In this document: positions 8,858 through 16,858 of the stretch, piece after piece
Layout: every line of letters begins with the position of its first letter
Position numbering within the stretch: position 1 is the stretch's first letter
Assembly (NCBI RefSeq): GCF_900156165.1
Contig: NZ_FTMY01000016.1
Location: 79,063-143,062 of the forward strand
Length of the DNA stretch: 64,000 nt
DNA from: Pseudacidovorax sp. RU35E
GTDB lineage: Bacteria; Pseudomonadota; Gammaproteobacteria; Burkholderiales; Burkholderiaceae_C
Reading direction: 5' to 3'
Notes under the pieces: model-generated
What the model was told of the DNA's origin: nothing
Databases searched by the model: none
The model's input: the letters and a program-made list of their open reading frames with translations, nothing else
Translations under genes and position numbers: made by a program

Positions 8858-10606
8858 TCAGAGCGGCGCGATGCGCGCGTGCAGCAAGGCGCTGCGGCCT
8901 TCGTCCAGCGCGCGGATGCAGCGCGCGATGGCCGCCTCCGCATCGGCCGGGTCGACCAGCCGCTCGCCATGGGCACCGGCGGCTTCGGCCACGCCCGCGA
9001 AGTCCATGCCGGTGGGCAGCACCGACGCATAGTCGTTGGTGGCAAAGGCCCGGCCCTTGGGGTACATGCGCAGCGTGGCTTCCTTCACCGCCGACCAGCC
9101 GCCGTTGTCGAGCACGACGGTGAAGATCGGCACGCCGTACTCCCGCGCCACCGCCAGGGTGGAGGTGGCATTGCTGAAGTAGAAGGTGCCGTCGCCCACG
9201 AAATGCACCACGCGCGTATCGGGCCGCGCCAGCTTCACGCCCAATGCCGTTCCGGCCGAAAAGCCCAGGCCGCCGCCCGGCAGGCCCAGCAGCGTGCCCG
9301 GTTCGTTGCGCGGCAGCTGGTCGAACACCGTGAGCGTGTTGCGGATGCCTTCGTTGAGCACGGTGTCGCGGCTGTCCAGCGCCCGGTGGATGGCGGCGCA
9401 CAGGTACGCCGGGTTGATGGCGCCGGGCTCGCCAGGCGCCTCGGCGGCGGCCTCGATCCGACGCTGGCGCGCGGCATGTTCGCATTCGAGCTTCTTCAGC
9501 CGCTCGGCCGCCCGTGCCTCGAAGGCCGGTGTCGCCAGCGCCTTCACGGCCTCGATGAGCTGGCCGAGCAGGACCTCGCTGTCGCCCTCGATGCGGGCCT
9601 GCGTGGCGAAGCCCCACATCGGCATGTCGCGCTTGATGGCGTCGAGGTCCATCTGCGCCCACCAGGCGTTCGGGTTGACGCGCGTGGTCCTGGGCACCCA
9701 GGGCACGTCGACGTCCAGCATCAGGCCGACGTCGGCCTTCTCGGCGAAGGGGCCGGGCAGGTAGCCGGCAAAGCAGGGGCTGTCGCGGCGGATGTTCAGG
9801 TGCACGCTGTTGAACTCGCACACGCGCATGCCGGTGAGCATGGCCAGCTCTTCCACCCGTTGGGGCGTGCGCAGGTTGCGCCCGGCATAGGCGGTGACGA
9901 GCAGCGGGTCTTCGCTGGCCACGAGCTTTTCCGCGATCTGCTGGATCGGCGCCGGATGCGCGCCGCCGGCCTTGACGGGCCGATGGCTGGCCGCGGGAAA
10001 GGGATGCAGCTCCTGCGGCGGGCAGGGCGCGGCCAGTGTCTCGCGCGGCAGCATCAGGTACACGGGCCCCGGCGGATCGCTCTGCATCACCGAGTGGGCG
10101 CGGGCGATGACCTCGGCGGCCATCGACGGCCAGGGCAGCGTGTACTCCCACTTGACGTAGGGGCGCACCACGCTGGCCTGGTCGAAGGGCTCCTGCACGA
10201 AGTGCACATAGGTGTCGCGCCCGCCCTCCACCTGGTTGAAGGTGGTGGCGGGCGCGCGGCCGGCCATCAGCAGCACCGGTACGCGCGCGCGAAACAGGTT
10301 GTGCATGGCCATGGCCGAGTTGGCCGTGCCGGCATCCACATGCACCAGCACCGCCTGGCCGCGGCCGGTGGCGATGGCGTAGCCGCCCGCCATGTGCAGG
10401 GCCGTGTTCTCGTGCGGACAGAGCACCACTTGGGGCAACGCCCGCCCTTGCTCCCGCCACCGGGCCATCTCTTCGATGAGCGGCGCGTGGTCCGTCCCCA
10501 GGTTACAGAACAGGTATTCGACGCCATGGTCCAGCAGGGCCTGCAGCAGATGGTGCGACGCCGTGTGGGTGGGGGTGTTGTCGTCGGGGGAGCGTTGGAG
10601 TTCCAT
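8858..10606 (-). CDS. thiamine diphosphate-dependent enzyme (acetolactate synthase / benzoylformate decarboxylase-like)
   Basis: 582 residues, the full length of the ThDP decarboxylase/synthase family. The N-terminal domain has the activating Glu in CPHENTALHMAGGYA; the C-terminal domain has the GDGTFYFSNATSTL cofactor motif (GDG...N) with LDNGGW following. It lacks the acetolactate-synthase regulatory features and has no small subunit next to it, so a decarboxylase or 2-hydroxyacyl-CoA lyase-like role is as plausible as acetolactate synthesis. The start was placed at the ATG just downstream of the Bug receptor stop (10 bp gap); together they form a two-gene unit in which the imported 2-oxo or carboxylic acid may be the substrate. 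Confidence 0.88.
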   Translation of the reverse strand: MELQRSPDDNTPTHTASHHLLQALLDHGVEYLFCNLGTDHAPLIEEMARWREQGRALPQVVLCPHENTALHMAGGYAIATGRGQAVLVHVDAGTANSAMAMHNLFRARVPVLLMAGRAPATTFNQVEGGRDTYVHFVQEPFDQASVVRPYVKWEYTLPWPSMAAEVIARAHSVMQSDPPGPVYLMLPRETLAAPCPPQELHPFPAASHRPVKAGGAHPAPIQQIAEKLVASEDPLLVTAYAGRNLRTPQRVEELAMLTGMRVCEFNSVHLNIRRDSPCFAGYLPGPFAEKADVGLMLDVDVPWVPRTTRVNPNAWWAQMDLDAIKRDMPMWGFATQARIEGDSEVLLGQLIEAVKALATPAFEARAAERLKKLECEHAARQRRIEAAAEAPGEPGAINPAYLCAAIHRALDSRDTVLNEGIRNTLTVFDQLPRNEPGTLLGLPGGGLGFSAGTALGVKLARPDTRVVHFVGDGTFYFSNATSTLAVAREYGVPIFTVVLDNGGWSAVKEATLRMYPKGRAFATNDYASVLPTGMDFAGVAEAAGAHGERLVDPADAEAAIARCIRALDEGRSALLHARIAPL

Positions 10607-10616
10607 GAGGGCGGGT

Positions 10617-11591
10617 TCAGTTGTTCTGCGCGGCCAGGCCAGCGGCGCGCACGGCCGGGGCAAAGGCACTCTGCTCGGCCTGGATGCGTTGGCGCACGGC
10701 ATCGGGCGCGGCGTAGTCGGCCTCGTGGCCCAGGCGCACGAAGGCCTCGCGCGTGGCGGTGTTGGCAAGCACCTTGTTCAACTCGGCCGAGAGCTTGTCG
10801 AGCACGGCGCGCGGCGTCTTGGCCGGTGCGTAGAGCGCGAGCCACACCTCGAACTCGGTGCCCGGGAAGCCGGCCTCGGCCAGCGTCGGCACATCCGGCA
10901 GGAAGGGCGAGCGCTTCTCGGACGCGACGGCCAGCGGACGCAGCTTGCCGTCCTGGATCTGCGCATTGAGCGGCGCCAGGTCGGCCATCACCATCACGGT
11001 CCGCCCCGTCACCAGATCGGCGATGGCGGGCGTGAAGCCGTTGTAGGGCACGTGGATCATCTTGGCGCCCGCGCGCTGGATTAGCGCCTCGGTGCCGATG
11101 TGCGCCATCGAGCCGATGCCGTTGCTCGCATAGGCCAGCGAGCCGTCCCGCACCTTCGGGTCGGCGAGCAGGTCCTTTGCGGACTTGTAGGGCTGGGTGG
11201 CCGAGACCGCGAGGAAGTAGGGCAGGCGCGACACCTGGCCCACCGGCGCGAAGTCGTTGAGCGGCACGAAGGGCAGTTTGGCCTGCGTGAGCGGCAGCAG
11301 CGTCATGGTGGAGCCGCCCGTCAGCAGCAGCGTGTAGCCGTCCGGCGCCGCGCGCGCCACGGCCTCGGCCGCGATCACGGTGTTGCCGCCGGGCTTGGAC
11401 TCGACGACGAAGTTCTGGCCCATGGCCGTACCGAGGGACTGGGCCACGAGTCGGGCCGCGGCATCCACGCCGCCGCCCGGGGCGTAGGGAATAAGGATGC
11501 GCACCGGCTTGGACGGATAGGCCTCCTGGGCCAGGCTGGCCCCCGCGACCACGGACAGCGCGACCGCGAGGACGCAACGAAATAGCTTCAT
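10617..11591 (-). CDS. Bug-family tripartite tricarboxylate transporter receptor
   Basis: 324 residues with a typical Sec signal peptide (MKLFRCVLAVALSVVAGASLA, cleavage after A-L-A) followed by the family signature YPSKPVRILIPYAPGGGVD. Ligand-loop HVPYNGFTPAIADLVTGR and the late VPTLAEAGFPG motif are present. A periplasmic carboxylate-binding protein; it leads a short operon with the ThDP enzyme. Divergent from it on the plus strand are the remains of a LysR regulator, the usual arrangement for Bug operons. Confidence 0.95.
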   Translation of the reverse strand: MKLFRCVLAVALSVVAGASLAQEAYPSKPVRILIPYAPGGGVDAAARLVAQSLGTAMGQNFVVESKPGGNTVIAAEAVARAAPDGYTLLLTGGSTMTLLPLTQAKLPFVPLNDFAPVGQVSRLPYFLAVSATQPYKSAKDLLADPKVRDGSLAYASNGIGSMAHIGTEALIQRAGAKMIHVPYNGFTPAIADLVTGRTVMVMADLAPLNAQIQDGKLRPLAVASEKRSPFLPDVPTLAEAGFPGTEFEVWLALYAPAKTPRAVLDKLSAELNKVLANTATREAFVRLGHEADYAAPDAVRQRIQAEQSAFAPAVRAAGLAAQNN

Positions 11592-11699
11592 GTCTGTCTC
11601 CTGAGTCGTGACTGCCTGGGGCGTCGCTCGGGTGGCAGATCACTAATATGTGAGCGATTTGGGGATGCTAGGGGGGAAGAAGACGTGTAGGTTCAGCAG

Positions 11700-12161
11700 T
11701 TACCCGGAGGACGCCTCGCCCGCGTTCAGCCGCGACGTGGGCTCTAAGCGACGACTGGAGTGCTGCACGATGCCGGTTCATTTCGGCCCCGGCTTTCGGC
11801 TTATCACGCGCGACACCTCACCGGCCTGCCCCCGGACATCGCGTGGCTGAAGACCCGCTTCCCTAACGCCAGATCGCTACTGGCATCCACCAACCGCAAC
11901 GTGCAGGCGCGCATGTGGCCCCACGGCATCGGCATCGCCGTGCTGTCGCAGGTTGTGGGCAGTCAGGTGAGCGGCTTGCGCCGGCTGCACCTGCCGGGAG
12001 AGCTGCCCGCGACGGAGATCCGGACAGGCTATCGCCGCGACCTGCAGTGACTGACTCGGCTGCGGGCGCCCATTGCAATCGTGAATGAGCACGTGGCGAG
12101 CCGCATGCCCAGGCGTCAGTGGCGCGAGAGCGCTCCTGGGGACGCTAGACGCCCCGCCTAA
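11700..12161 (+). pseudogene. decayed LysR-family regulator (C-terminal remnant)
   Basis: The plus strand from about 11780 encodes text typical of the LysR substrate-binding domain: DIAWLKTRFPNAR, then GIGIAVLSQVVG, GLRRLHLPGELPATEI and GYRRDLQ. A TGA at 12048-12050 interrupts the frame exactly where the family continues RLARLRA; reading through gives LTRLRAPIAIVNEHVA, and the frame closes with TAA at 12159. The N-terminal helix-turn-helix half is missing or unrecognisable upstream. LysR genes commonly stand divergent to the Bug operon they control, so this looks like the dead regulator of 10617-11591. No other gene is seen in 11592-12161. Confidence 0.7.
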
Positions 12162-12428
12162 CTACCGCGCGGGCAAGGTTGCGATCAGCCGGGCGCCGCA
12201 TTCGGTCAGGTCGCCCTCGAAGGCGACGACCTTTCCATGATGCCGCCGCTCGGTATGTGTCGGCACGATCCTGAAGAGCCCGCCACAGCGCGGGCAGCAT
12301 GCAACGCATCCTTCGCCGGTCGCCGGCTTGCCGTGCACGATCAATTGGAGAGCCGTCAGCACTTCGCCCCCGTGGTCGGTGGGGTCACCCAGGCGGACCA
12401 CGCGCCGGCCTCTGGAATCACGCATCAC
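12162..12428 (-). CDS. PAAR-domain protein (T6SS spike tip)
   Basis: 88 residues. It has the single-domain PAAR layout: RRVVRLGDPTDHGGEVL at the start, a Cys pair in CCPRCGG, a THTERRHHGKVVAFEGD segment and a final CGARLIATLP. His and Cys residues should bind zinc at the tip of the cone that caps a VgrG trimer. It is the last gene of the vgrG island. The ATG at 12428 overlaps the preceding gene by 11 bases; a second ATG is one codon downstream. Confidence 0.82.
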   Translation of the reverse strand: MMRDSRGRRVVRLGDPTDHGGEVLTALQLIVHGKPATGEGCVACCPRCGGLFRIVPTHTERRHHGKVVAFEGDLTECGARLIATLPAR

Positions 12429-12858
12429 CGTGCCCAGGGTCGGCCCTACCCGGCGACGTGCCCTTCAACAGCAATACGCCGTCGTTGTCCTGCACAGCCT
12501 CTACCCGATGCGTGGTGACCTCGAGCATGCGGCCAGTCGCATCCATCAGGTAGGCGAAGCGGCCGCCGCCCACGAACTCAAGGGTGTGCGAAGTGGTGTC
12601 GAACACCTGCCGAACCACGAAGCCGCTCAAGGTACGGGCATCTTCAATGGCAATGCGACGGAATGCCGGGTTTTCGATCACATGCGTGCCATCAGAGTGA
12701 ATGCGGGTCACGCTGCCATCGTGCGCATGCAGGGCAACGCCGTTCTCGTCATTCACCACCACGCCGAACCGGGTGATGTACACCCGCGGCGGCTCGCCGG
12801 GCTTGACGTCGCCCGCGCGGATCACGAAGTCGTCGGATTCCTCCCATGCGGGGCTCAT
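12418..12858 (-). CDS. small unknown protein of the T6SS island
   Basis: 146 residues from the ATG at 12858, which overlaps the stop of the Tle1 gene by four bases (ATGA), so it is translationally coupled to the effector. It is rich in short beta-strand patterns (RVYITRFGVVV, VIENPAFRRIAIED, FVVRQVFDTTSHTLEFVGGGRFAYL) without membrane segments or signal peptide. No family recognised. Position between effector and PAAR gene suggests an effector-loading or accessory role. A longer frame extends upstream but runs antiparallel into the Tle1 sequence and looks spurious. Confidence 0.65.
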   Translation of the reverse strand: MSPAWEESDDFVIRAGDVKPGEPPRVYITRFGVVVNDENGVALHAHDGSVTRIHSDGTHVIENPAFRRIAIEDARTLSGFVVRQVFDTTSHTLEFVGGGRFAYLMDATGRMLEVTTHRVEAVQDNDGVLLLKGTSPGRADPGHGDA

Positions 12859-14684
12859 GCAAGTGCTCCTTCTTGAGCAGCGCGCTGGAGCTGCGCATTG
12901 AGCCCCAGGTTGCTTCCCTGGTAGATCTGCCGCCACCGCATGTAGCGTTGGCCCTCCGCCATGATGTGCACCAAGTTGCCCTTCGTGGTCTTGACCCAGT
13001 TGACGCCCGCTTCCCTGAACTTGCCGATGAAGCCGGCATAGGAATCGTGCACCCAATCGTCGAAGAACTCACCCAGTTCGTACGGAACGGGAATCTTCTT
13101 GATGTCCTTGTAGATGTCCAAGGCCTTGGAGTGAAAGTTGCGCATCACCTCGCGGTTGCCCATCATGTCGATCGGTCCGGGCGGACGGTCAAGCAGATCG
13201 ATCTGCTGCTTGAAGATCTGCTGACCCAGCAAATAGAACTCTTTCCCCTGTGGATCGAAGCGGGAGCTTCGATCCACGCTGGGCAGCTTCTCGAAGCCGG
13301 GCCGCAGGGTGACCGCATAGCGCCATGCCAGGTAGCGCTGGCCGTGTTGGCGCAGTGCTTCGCGTGTGTCGAGGCCGGCGGGGACACCGCAAGCAGTGAA
13401 GTACCTCTCTACCGCCTTGCGGACCAAGTCGTGGCCGACGAGGCCGAACTCGCTAGGCAGCATGAGACGCTCCGCAGCTGGACTGTCAAGCGCGATCCAC
13501 GGCACGAAAATGTGCCCCTCGCAAGCCTGAACGGCAGCGTCATACATATGCTTCAGCGTCAGATTCGACAGGCGCAGATCGTCGGCCAACTCAGGCTCGT
13601 CGAGAAAATCTCCGAACTGCCCGCGCACTTTCTTGATCCGAATTCCCTTGCCCTGCTCCCCCGCGGCATAGCCGCCACCAATGTCGCTGTGGACGCCGGG
13701 GCAGTGGTGCTCTTCGCAGTTGGTGGGCAGTCCATCGCCCTGTGCCACGCTGTCCGACGGGAAGTTCATTCGCAACTCGTGCAAGGCCACGTGATGCAGG
13801 CAATTGCGCACGCCGGGGTGGATGCGTAGGTCCTCCGCCGTGGCCCAGGCGTTGTGGCCATCCGAACCCAGAGCATCGGTCACGCCGACGGAGGCGACGG
13901 TGTCGAAGATGCCGAGCATGCGCACATAGGCGGGTACGCCGAAGAGTTCGCCCCCGACCATCAGGTACTGGTGCAGCCACGAGACGAAGACGCGGGCCTG
14001 CGCCGCGCCGCGGGAGAAGCCGAAGACATCCAGATAGATGGCCTTGGGTCGTGGGCGCGTGTCGCGCTGCGCGATCTGCTGACGCAGTTCACCGGAGACG
14101 CGAGAGAAGAACTTACGTCGCTCGCCGGCGATGGAGGCACCCAGGAAGCTGCGGTCGCTGGCGCCGACGAGGCCGCAGGGCAGACCGAGCTGATCGAGGA
14201 TCTTCTGCTCGGGCGTCAGGCGGGGTGGTGGGACGCTGGTGTCGCTTGCGCTGGTATCGGGAGTTCGGTTTTCGGAGCAGAGGGCGGCCAGCGAGGGTGC
14301 TTCAAATCGCGCTTCTTGGCCGTTGACCGTTTGATGCACGGCGTTGAACACCTGGAGCAATCCGTAGACGATTCTTGCCTCACCACCCGCACCAAATGGC
14401 CCACCCATTGCATCGGCCACCTTCTGACCGATTTCGGTGAAGGGCGTACCCACCCCTGAGATGTAGTAGCGGTAAAAACCGTTGACCGGCTCGTTGCGAT
14501 ACGCAAGGGACAACTTCCACACGTTCGTATCTAGTGCAGATGGATGGAAGCTGTGGTTGTTGTCGGTGCCGTCGAAGAACAGGCCGATGTTGATGATCTG
14601 CTCGCAAAAGGCTGCCTGAGGAAATGCCAAGGGCTTGGCGTAGCGCATGGTCGCCGGATCGAGGATGGACTTGTAGGTACTCAT
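12855..14684 (-). CDS. tle1: T6SS phospholipase effector of the Tle1 / DUF2235 family
   Basis: 609 residues with the DUF2235 alpha/beta-hydrolase domain: IINIGLFFDGTDNN near residue 31, nucleophile elbow GFSRGA with S224, a following FDTV with D261, and PGVHSDIGGGY with H332, the expected Ser-Asp-His triad. Tle1 enzymes are delivered by T6SS into the target periplasm and hydrolyse phospholipids. It follows vgrG, a DUF4123 adaptor and three lipoprotein genes that resemble its periplasmic immunity protein Tli1. No membrane segment. It is the only full-length copy; two N-terminal stubs of the same gene lie upstream in transcription order. Confidence 0.9.
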   Translation of the reverse strand: MSTYKSILDPATMRYAKPLAFPQAAFCEQIINIGLFFDGTDNNHSFHPSALDTNVWKLSLAYRNEPVNGFYRYYISGVGTPFTEIGQKVADAMGGPFGAGGEARIVYGLLQVFNAVHQTVNGQEARFEAPSLAALCSENRTPDTSASDTSVPPPRLTPEQKILDQLGLPCGLVGASDRSFLGASIAGERRKFFSRVSGELRQQIAQRDTRPRPKAIYLDVFGFSRGAAQARVFVSWLHQYLMVGGELFGVPAYVRMLGIFDTVASVGVTDALGSDGHNAWATAEDLRIHPGVRNCLHHVALHELRMNFPSDSVAQGDGLPTNCEEHHCPGVHSDIGGGYAAGEQGKGIRIKKVRGQFGDFLDEPELADDLRLSNLTLKHMYDAAVQACEGHIFVPWIALDSPAAERLMLPSEFGLVGHDLVRKAVERYFTACGVPAGLDTREALRQHGQRYLAWRYAVTLRPGFEKLPSVDRSSRFDPQGKEFYLLGQQIFKQQIDLLDRPPGPIDMMGNREVMRNFHSKALDIYKDIKKIPVPYELGEFFDDWVHDSYAGFIGKFREAGVNWVKTTKGNLVHIMAEGQRYMRWRQIYQGSNLGLNAQLQRAAQEGALA

Positions 14685-14710
14685 TTCTTTCTCCCTGATT
14701 TGGTCGTCGG

Positions 14711-15256
14711 TCAGTTGGCGTTACTGTTTTGAGGTGAGGGCTTTTCGCTGGGTAGTGAGTTGTAGGGGGGGGCCGGGCCTCGTGGGAAGGCGGGACCGGG
14801 GTACCGGCTGCTCGCTGGCGTGGGGCCGGCGTACCAGACCTCCACCTTGTGCCCCGGCATGAAGTGGACATAGAGGCCGGAGCCGCCTTCGCCGGGATCG
14901 ACAGCGAAGTGAATGGGGACAGTGGCTTCGTGCTCGAGAAGTTCCTCGACATCGTCCCTATAGGTCCGCCATCGGACGGTGACAACGACGGGGCGGGTAA
15001 CGTGACGTGGGAGGAGGACGCAGCAGTCGCCCGCTCCGCCACCGCCCCAGCCCAAGATTCCGGGTCCACGGAATTTGTCGTCAATGGAGAACCTGGGGAT
15101 ACCGATGCCATCTCCGTAGTGCCCTACGGCACCCACGGGCACGCCGATGGTTCGCTTGTCTGGGAAAAGGTCCTCGGAGGAACTGGCGCATCCGGCGGCG
15201 AGCAGGACCAGGGCGATGGCGGCCAGTGCCCGGGCCACCCGTCGTGCGAAGTTCAT
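14711..15256 (-). CDS. DUF3304-type lipoprotein, Tli1-like immunity protein, copy A
   Basis: 181 residues from ATG 15256, which overlaps the stop of the upstream Tle1 stub (ATGA). Lipoprotein signal peptide with lipobox LLAAGC (Cys23). The mature part carries a GWGGGGAGDCCVLLPRHV motif and ends in a Pro-rich tail. DUF3304 lipoproteins act as immunity partners of Tle1 phospholipases in other proteobacteria. Of the three copies this one is next to the intact Tle1 gene (26 bp gap) and is the best candidate for its cognate immunity protein. It differs from copies B and C in several stretches (SIDDKFRGPGILG, GGSGLYVHF), so specificity may have diverged. Confidence 0.85.
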   Translation of the reverse strand: MNFARRVARALAAIALVLLAAGCASSSEDLFPDKRTIGVPVGAVGHYGDGIGIPRFSIDDKFRGPGILGWGGGGAGDCCVLLPRHVTRPVVVTVRWRTYRDDVEELLEHEATVPIHFAVDPGEGGSGLYVHFMPGHKVEVWYAGPTPASSRYPGPAFPRGPAPPYNSLPSEKPSPQNSNAN

Positions 15257-15468
15257 GCGGCCTCCGTGCAGGCGACCGTGCTGGGCTGGAGCCAAGCCTT
15301 GGCGGCCGAGCTCTTGTGCGTGTCTTTGCGGGGGCCGAGCCCGCCGTCGATGCCGTCGAAGAACAGGCCGATGTTGATGATCTGTTCGCAGAAGGCCTCT
15401 TGAGGAAACGCCGGGGGCTTGGCGTACCGCATGGTGGCGGGTTCGAGAATGGACTTGTAGGTACTCAT
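15253..15468 (-). pseudogene. Tle1 N-terminal stub 1 (71 codons)
   Basis: The first about 40 residues are almost identical to the intact Tle1 (MSTYKSIL-PATMRYAKP, CEQIINIGLFFDG), then the frame jumps to an unrelated tail (GLGPRKDTHKSS... ending VACTEAA). All catalytic residues are lost. The stop overlaps the start of lipoprotein copy A (ATGA), so it still couples translation into the immunity gene. It is probably the product of an internal deletion in a former full tle1; whether the short peptide is made or useful is unknown. Confidence 0.75.
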
Positions 15469-15494
15469 GTTGCTCTCCCTGAAGTGGTCGTGAA

Positions 15495-16037
15495 TCAGTT
15501 GGGCTGGGCTTGCGAGGGGGTTGGCTTCTCTCCTGGTAGTGGGAGGTATGGCGGTGCGGGGCCTCGCGGGAATGCTGGGCCGGGGTACTTGGAGCTGGGT
15601 GGGCCCGGCCAACTCACCCAAACCTCGACGTGATGACCAGGCAAGAAATGCACGTACATCCCGGAGCTGTCGGCTGGCTCTACGGCGAAGTGGATTGGGA
15701 CGGTAGCTTCGTGCTCGGCGAGTTTCTCTAGGCCGTCGTGGGAAGTCTTCCAACGGACAGTAATGACAATGGGTTTCGTGACGTGCCGGGGTAGCAGGAC
15801 GCAGCAGTCGCCTGCACCGCCGCCGCCCCAACCCTCGACGTAGCCTGCACGGAATTTCTCGTCAATGATGAATTCCGTCACCAAGATTCCGCTGCCGTAA
15901 TGGCCGACGCCCCCCACGGGCACGCCGATGGTTCGCTTGTCTGGAAAAAGGTCCTCGGAGGAGCTGGCGCATCCGGCGGCGAGCAGGACCAGGGCGATGG
16001 CGGCCAGTGCCCGGGCCAGCCGTTGTGCCACGTTCAT
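15495..16037 (-). CDS. DUF3304-type lipoprotein, Tli1-like immunity protein, copy B
   Basis: 180 residues; lipobox LLAAGC with Cys23, then SSSEDLFPDKRTIGVPVGG shared word for word with copy C. The motif GWGGGGAGDCCVLLPRHV and a Pro-rich tail match copy A. Start overlaps the stop of the second Tle1 stub. It is separated from stub 1 by 26 bp, the same spacing as copy A from the intact tle1, showing it belongs to a duplicated tle1-tli unit. Likely a periplasm-facing lipoprotein giving resistance to a lost or foreign Tle1 variant. Confidence 0.85.
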   Translation of the reverse strand: MNVAQRLARALAAIALVLLAAGCASSSEDLFPDKRTIGVPVGGVGHYGSGILVTEFIIDEKFRAGYVEGWGGGGAGDCCVLLPRHVTKPIVITVRWKTSHDGLEKLAEHEATVPIHFAVEPADSSGMYVHFLPGHHVEVWVSWPGPPSSKYPGPAFPRGPAPPYLPLPGEKPTPSQAQPN

Positions 16038-16249
16038 GCGGCCTCCGTGCAGACGACCGTGCTGGGCGGGAGCCAGGTCTTGGCGGGCGATCTCTTGTGC
16101 ACGTCTTTTCGGGGGCCGAGCCCGCTGTCGGTGCCGTCGAAGAACAGGCCGATGTTGATGATCTGCTCGCAGAAGGCCGCCAGAGGAAATGCCGGGGGCT
16201 TGGCATACCGCAAGATCGCCGGCTCGAGGATGGACTTGTAGGTACTCAT
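16034..16249 (-). pseudogene. Tle1 N-terminal stub 2 (71 codons)
   Basis: Same structure and length as stub 1: Tle1-like start (MSTYKSILEPAILRYAKP, CEQIINIGLFFDGTDSG) joined to the same kind of tail (LGPRKDVHKRSPAKTWLPPS, ending VVCTEAA). The tail differs at several positions from stub 1, so the copies have diverged since duplication. The stop overlaps the start of lipoprotein copy B. Confidence 0.75.
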
Positions 16250-16274
16250 ATTTCTCTCCCTGAAATGGCGTGAG

Positions 16275-16817
16275 TCAGCGGGGCTTGGCTTGTGAGGGCA
16301 TGGACTTCTCTCCTGGCAACGGGATGTATGGCGGCGCAGGGCCTCTCGGGAAGGATGGACCGGGATACAGGGCACTTTCGGGGTAAGCGCGGCTGACCCA
16401 TACTTGGACGAGATGCCCTGGCAAGAAGTGCACGTACATCCCGGAGCTGCCGCCTGGCTCTACGGCGAAGTGGATGGGGACAGTGGCCTCGTGCTCGAAA
16501 AGACGGTACTGGCCGTCCTGAGAGGTCTTCCATCGCACGGTGACTAGGATGGGTTCGGTGATGTGGAGAGGTAGCAGGACACAGCAGTTCCCTGCGCCCC
16601 CGCCGCCCCAGCCCCCGACATAGCCTGCACGGAATTTCTCGTCAATGATGAATTCCGTCACCAAGATTCCGCTGCCGTAATGGCCGACGCCCCCCACGGG
16701 CACGCCGATGGTTCGCTTGTCTGGAAAAAGGTCCTCGGATGAGCTGGCGCATCCGGCGGCAAGCATGGCCAGAGCGAGGGCGGTCAATGCGATGGCAAGG
16801 CGCGATGCCAAGGTCAT
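16275..16817 (-). CDS. DUF3304-type lipoprotein, Tli1-like immunity protein, copy C
   Basis: 180 residues from ATG 16817; signal peptide MTLASRLAIALTALALAMLAAGC with lipid-modified Cys23. Its central third is identical in DNA to copy B over 119 bases (16621-16739 against 15841-15959), while its N-terminus and C-terminal half differ, as if sequence had been exchanged between copies. It follows the DUF4123 gene directly and is the first immunity gene of the island. A longer upstream frame exists but lacks the lipoprotein start. Confidence 0.85.
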   Translation of the reverse strand: MTLASRLAIALTALALAMLAAGCASSSEDLFPDKRTIGVPVGGVGHYGSGILVTEFIIDEKFRAGYVGGWGGGGAGNCCVLLPLHITEPILVTVRWKTSQDGQYRLFEHEATVPIHFAVEPGGSSGMYVHFLPGHLVQVWVSRAYPESALYPGPSFPRGPAPPYIPLPGEKSMPSQAKPR

Positions 16818-16858
16818 GCGATGTCCCTTCACTGCCTGCAGGCCAGGGTCCACGGCGC

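Larger units (their letters stand above)
14711..16817. repeat. tandem duplication with exact 780-bp period (immunity gene plus effector stub)
   Basis: The sequence cacgccgatggttcgcttgt occurs at 15141, 15921 and 16701, exactly 780 bp apart each time. Around it the copies are near identical; copies B and C share 119 identical bases (15841-15959 and 16621-16739). Each full unit holds one DUF3304 lipoprotein gene and one 71-codon Tle1 stub; the third has only the lipoprotein gene before the DUF4123 gene. Confidence 0.9.
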
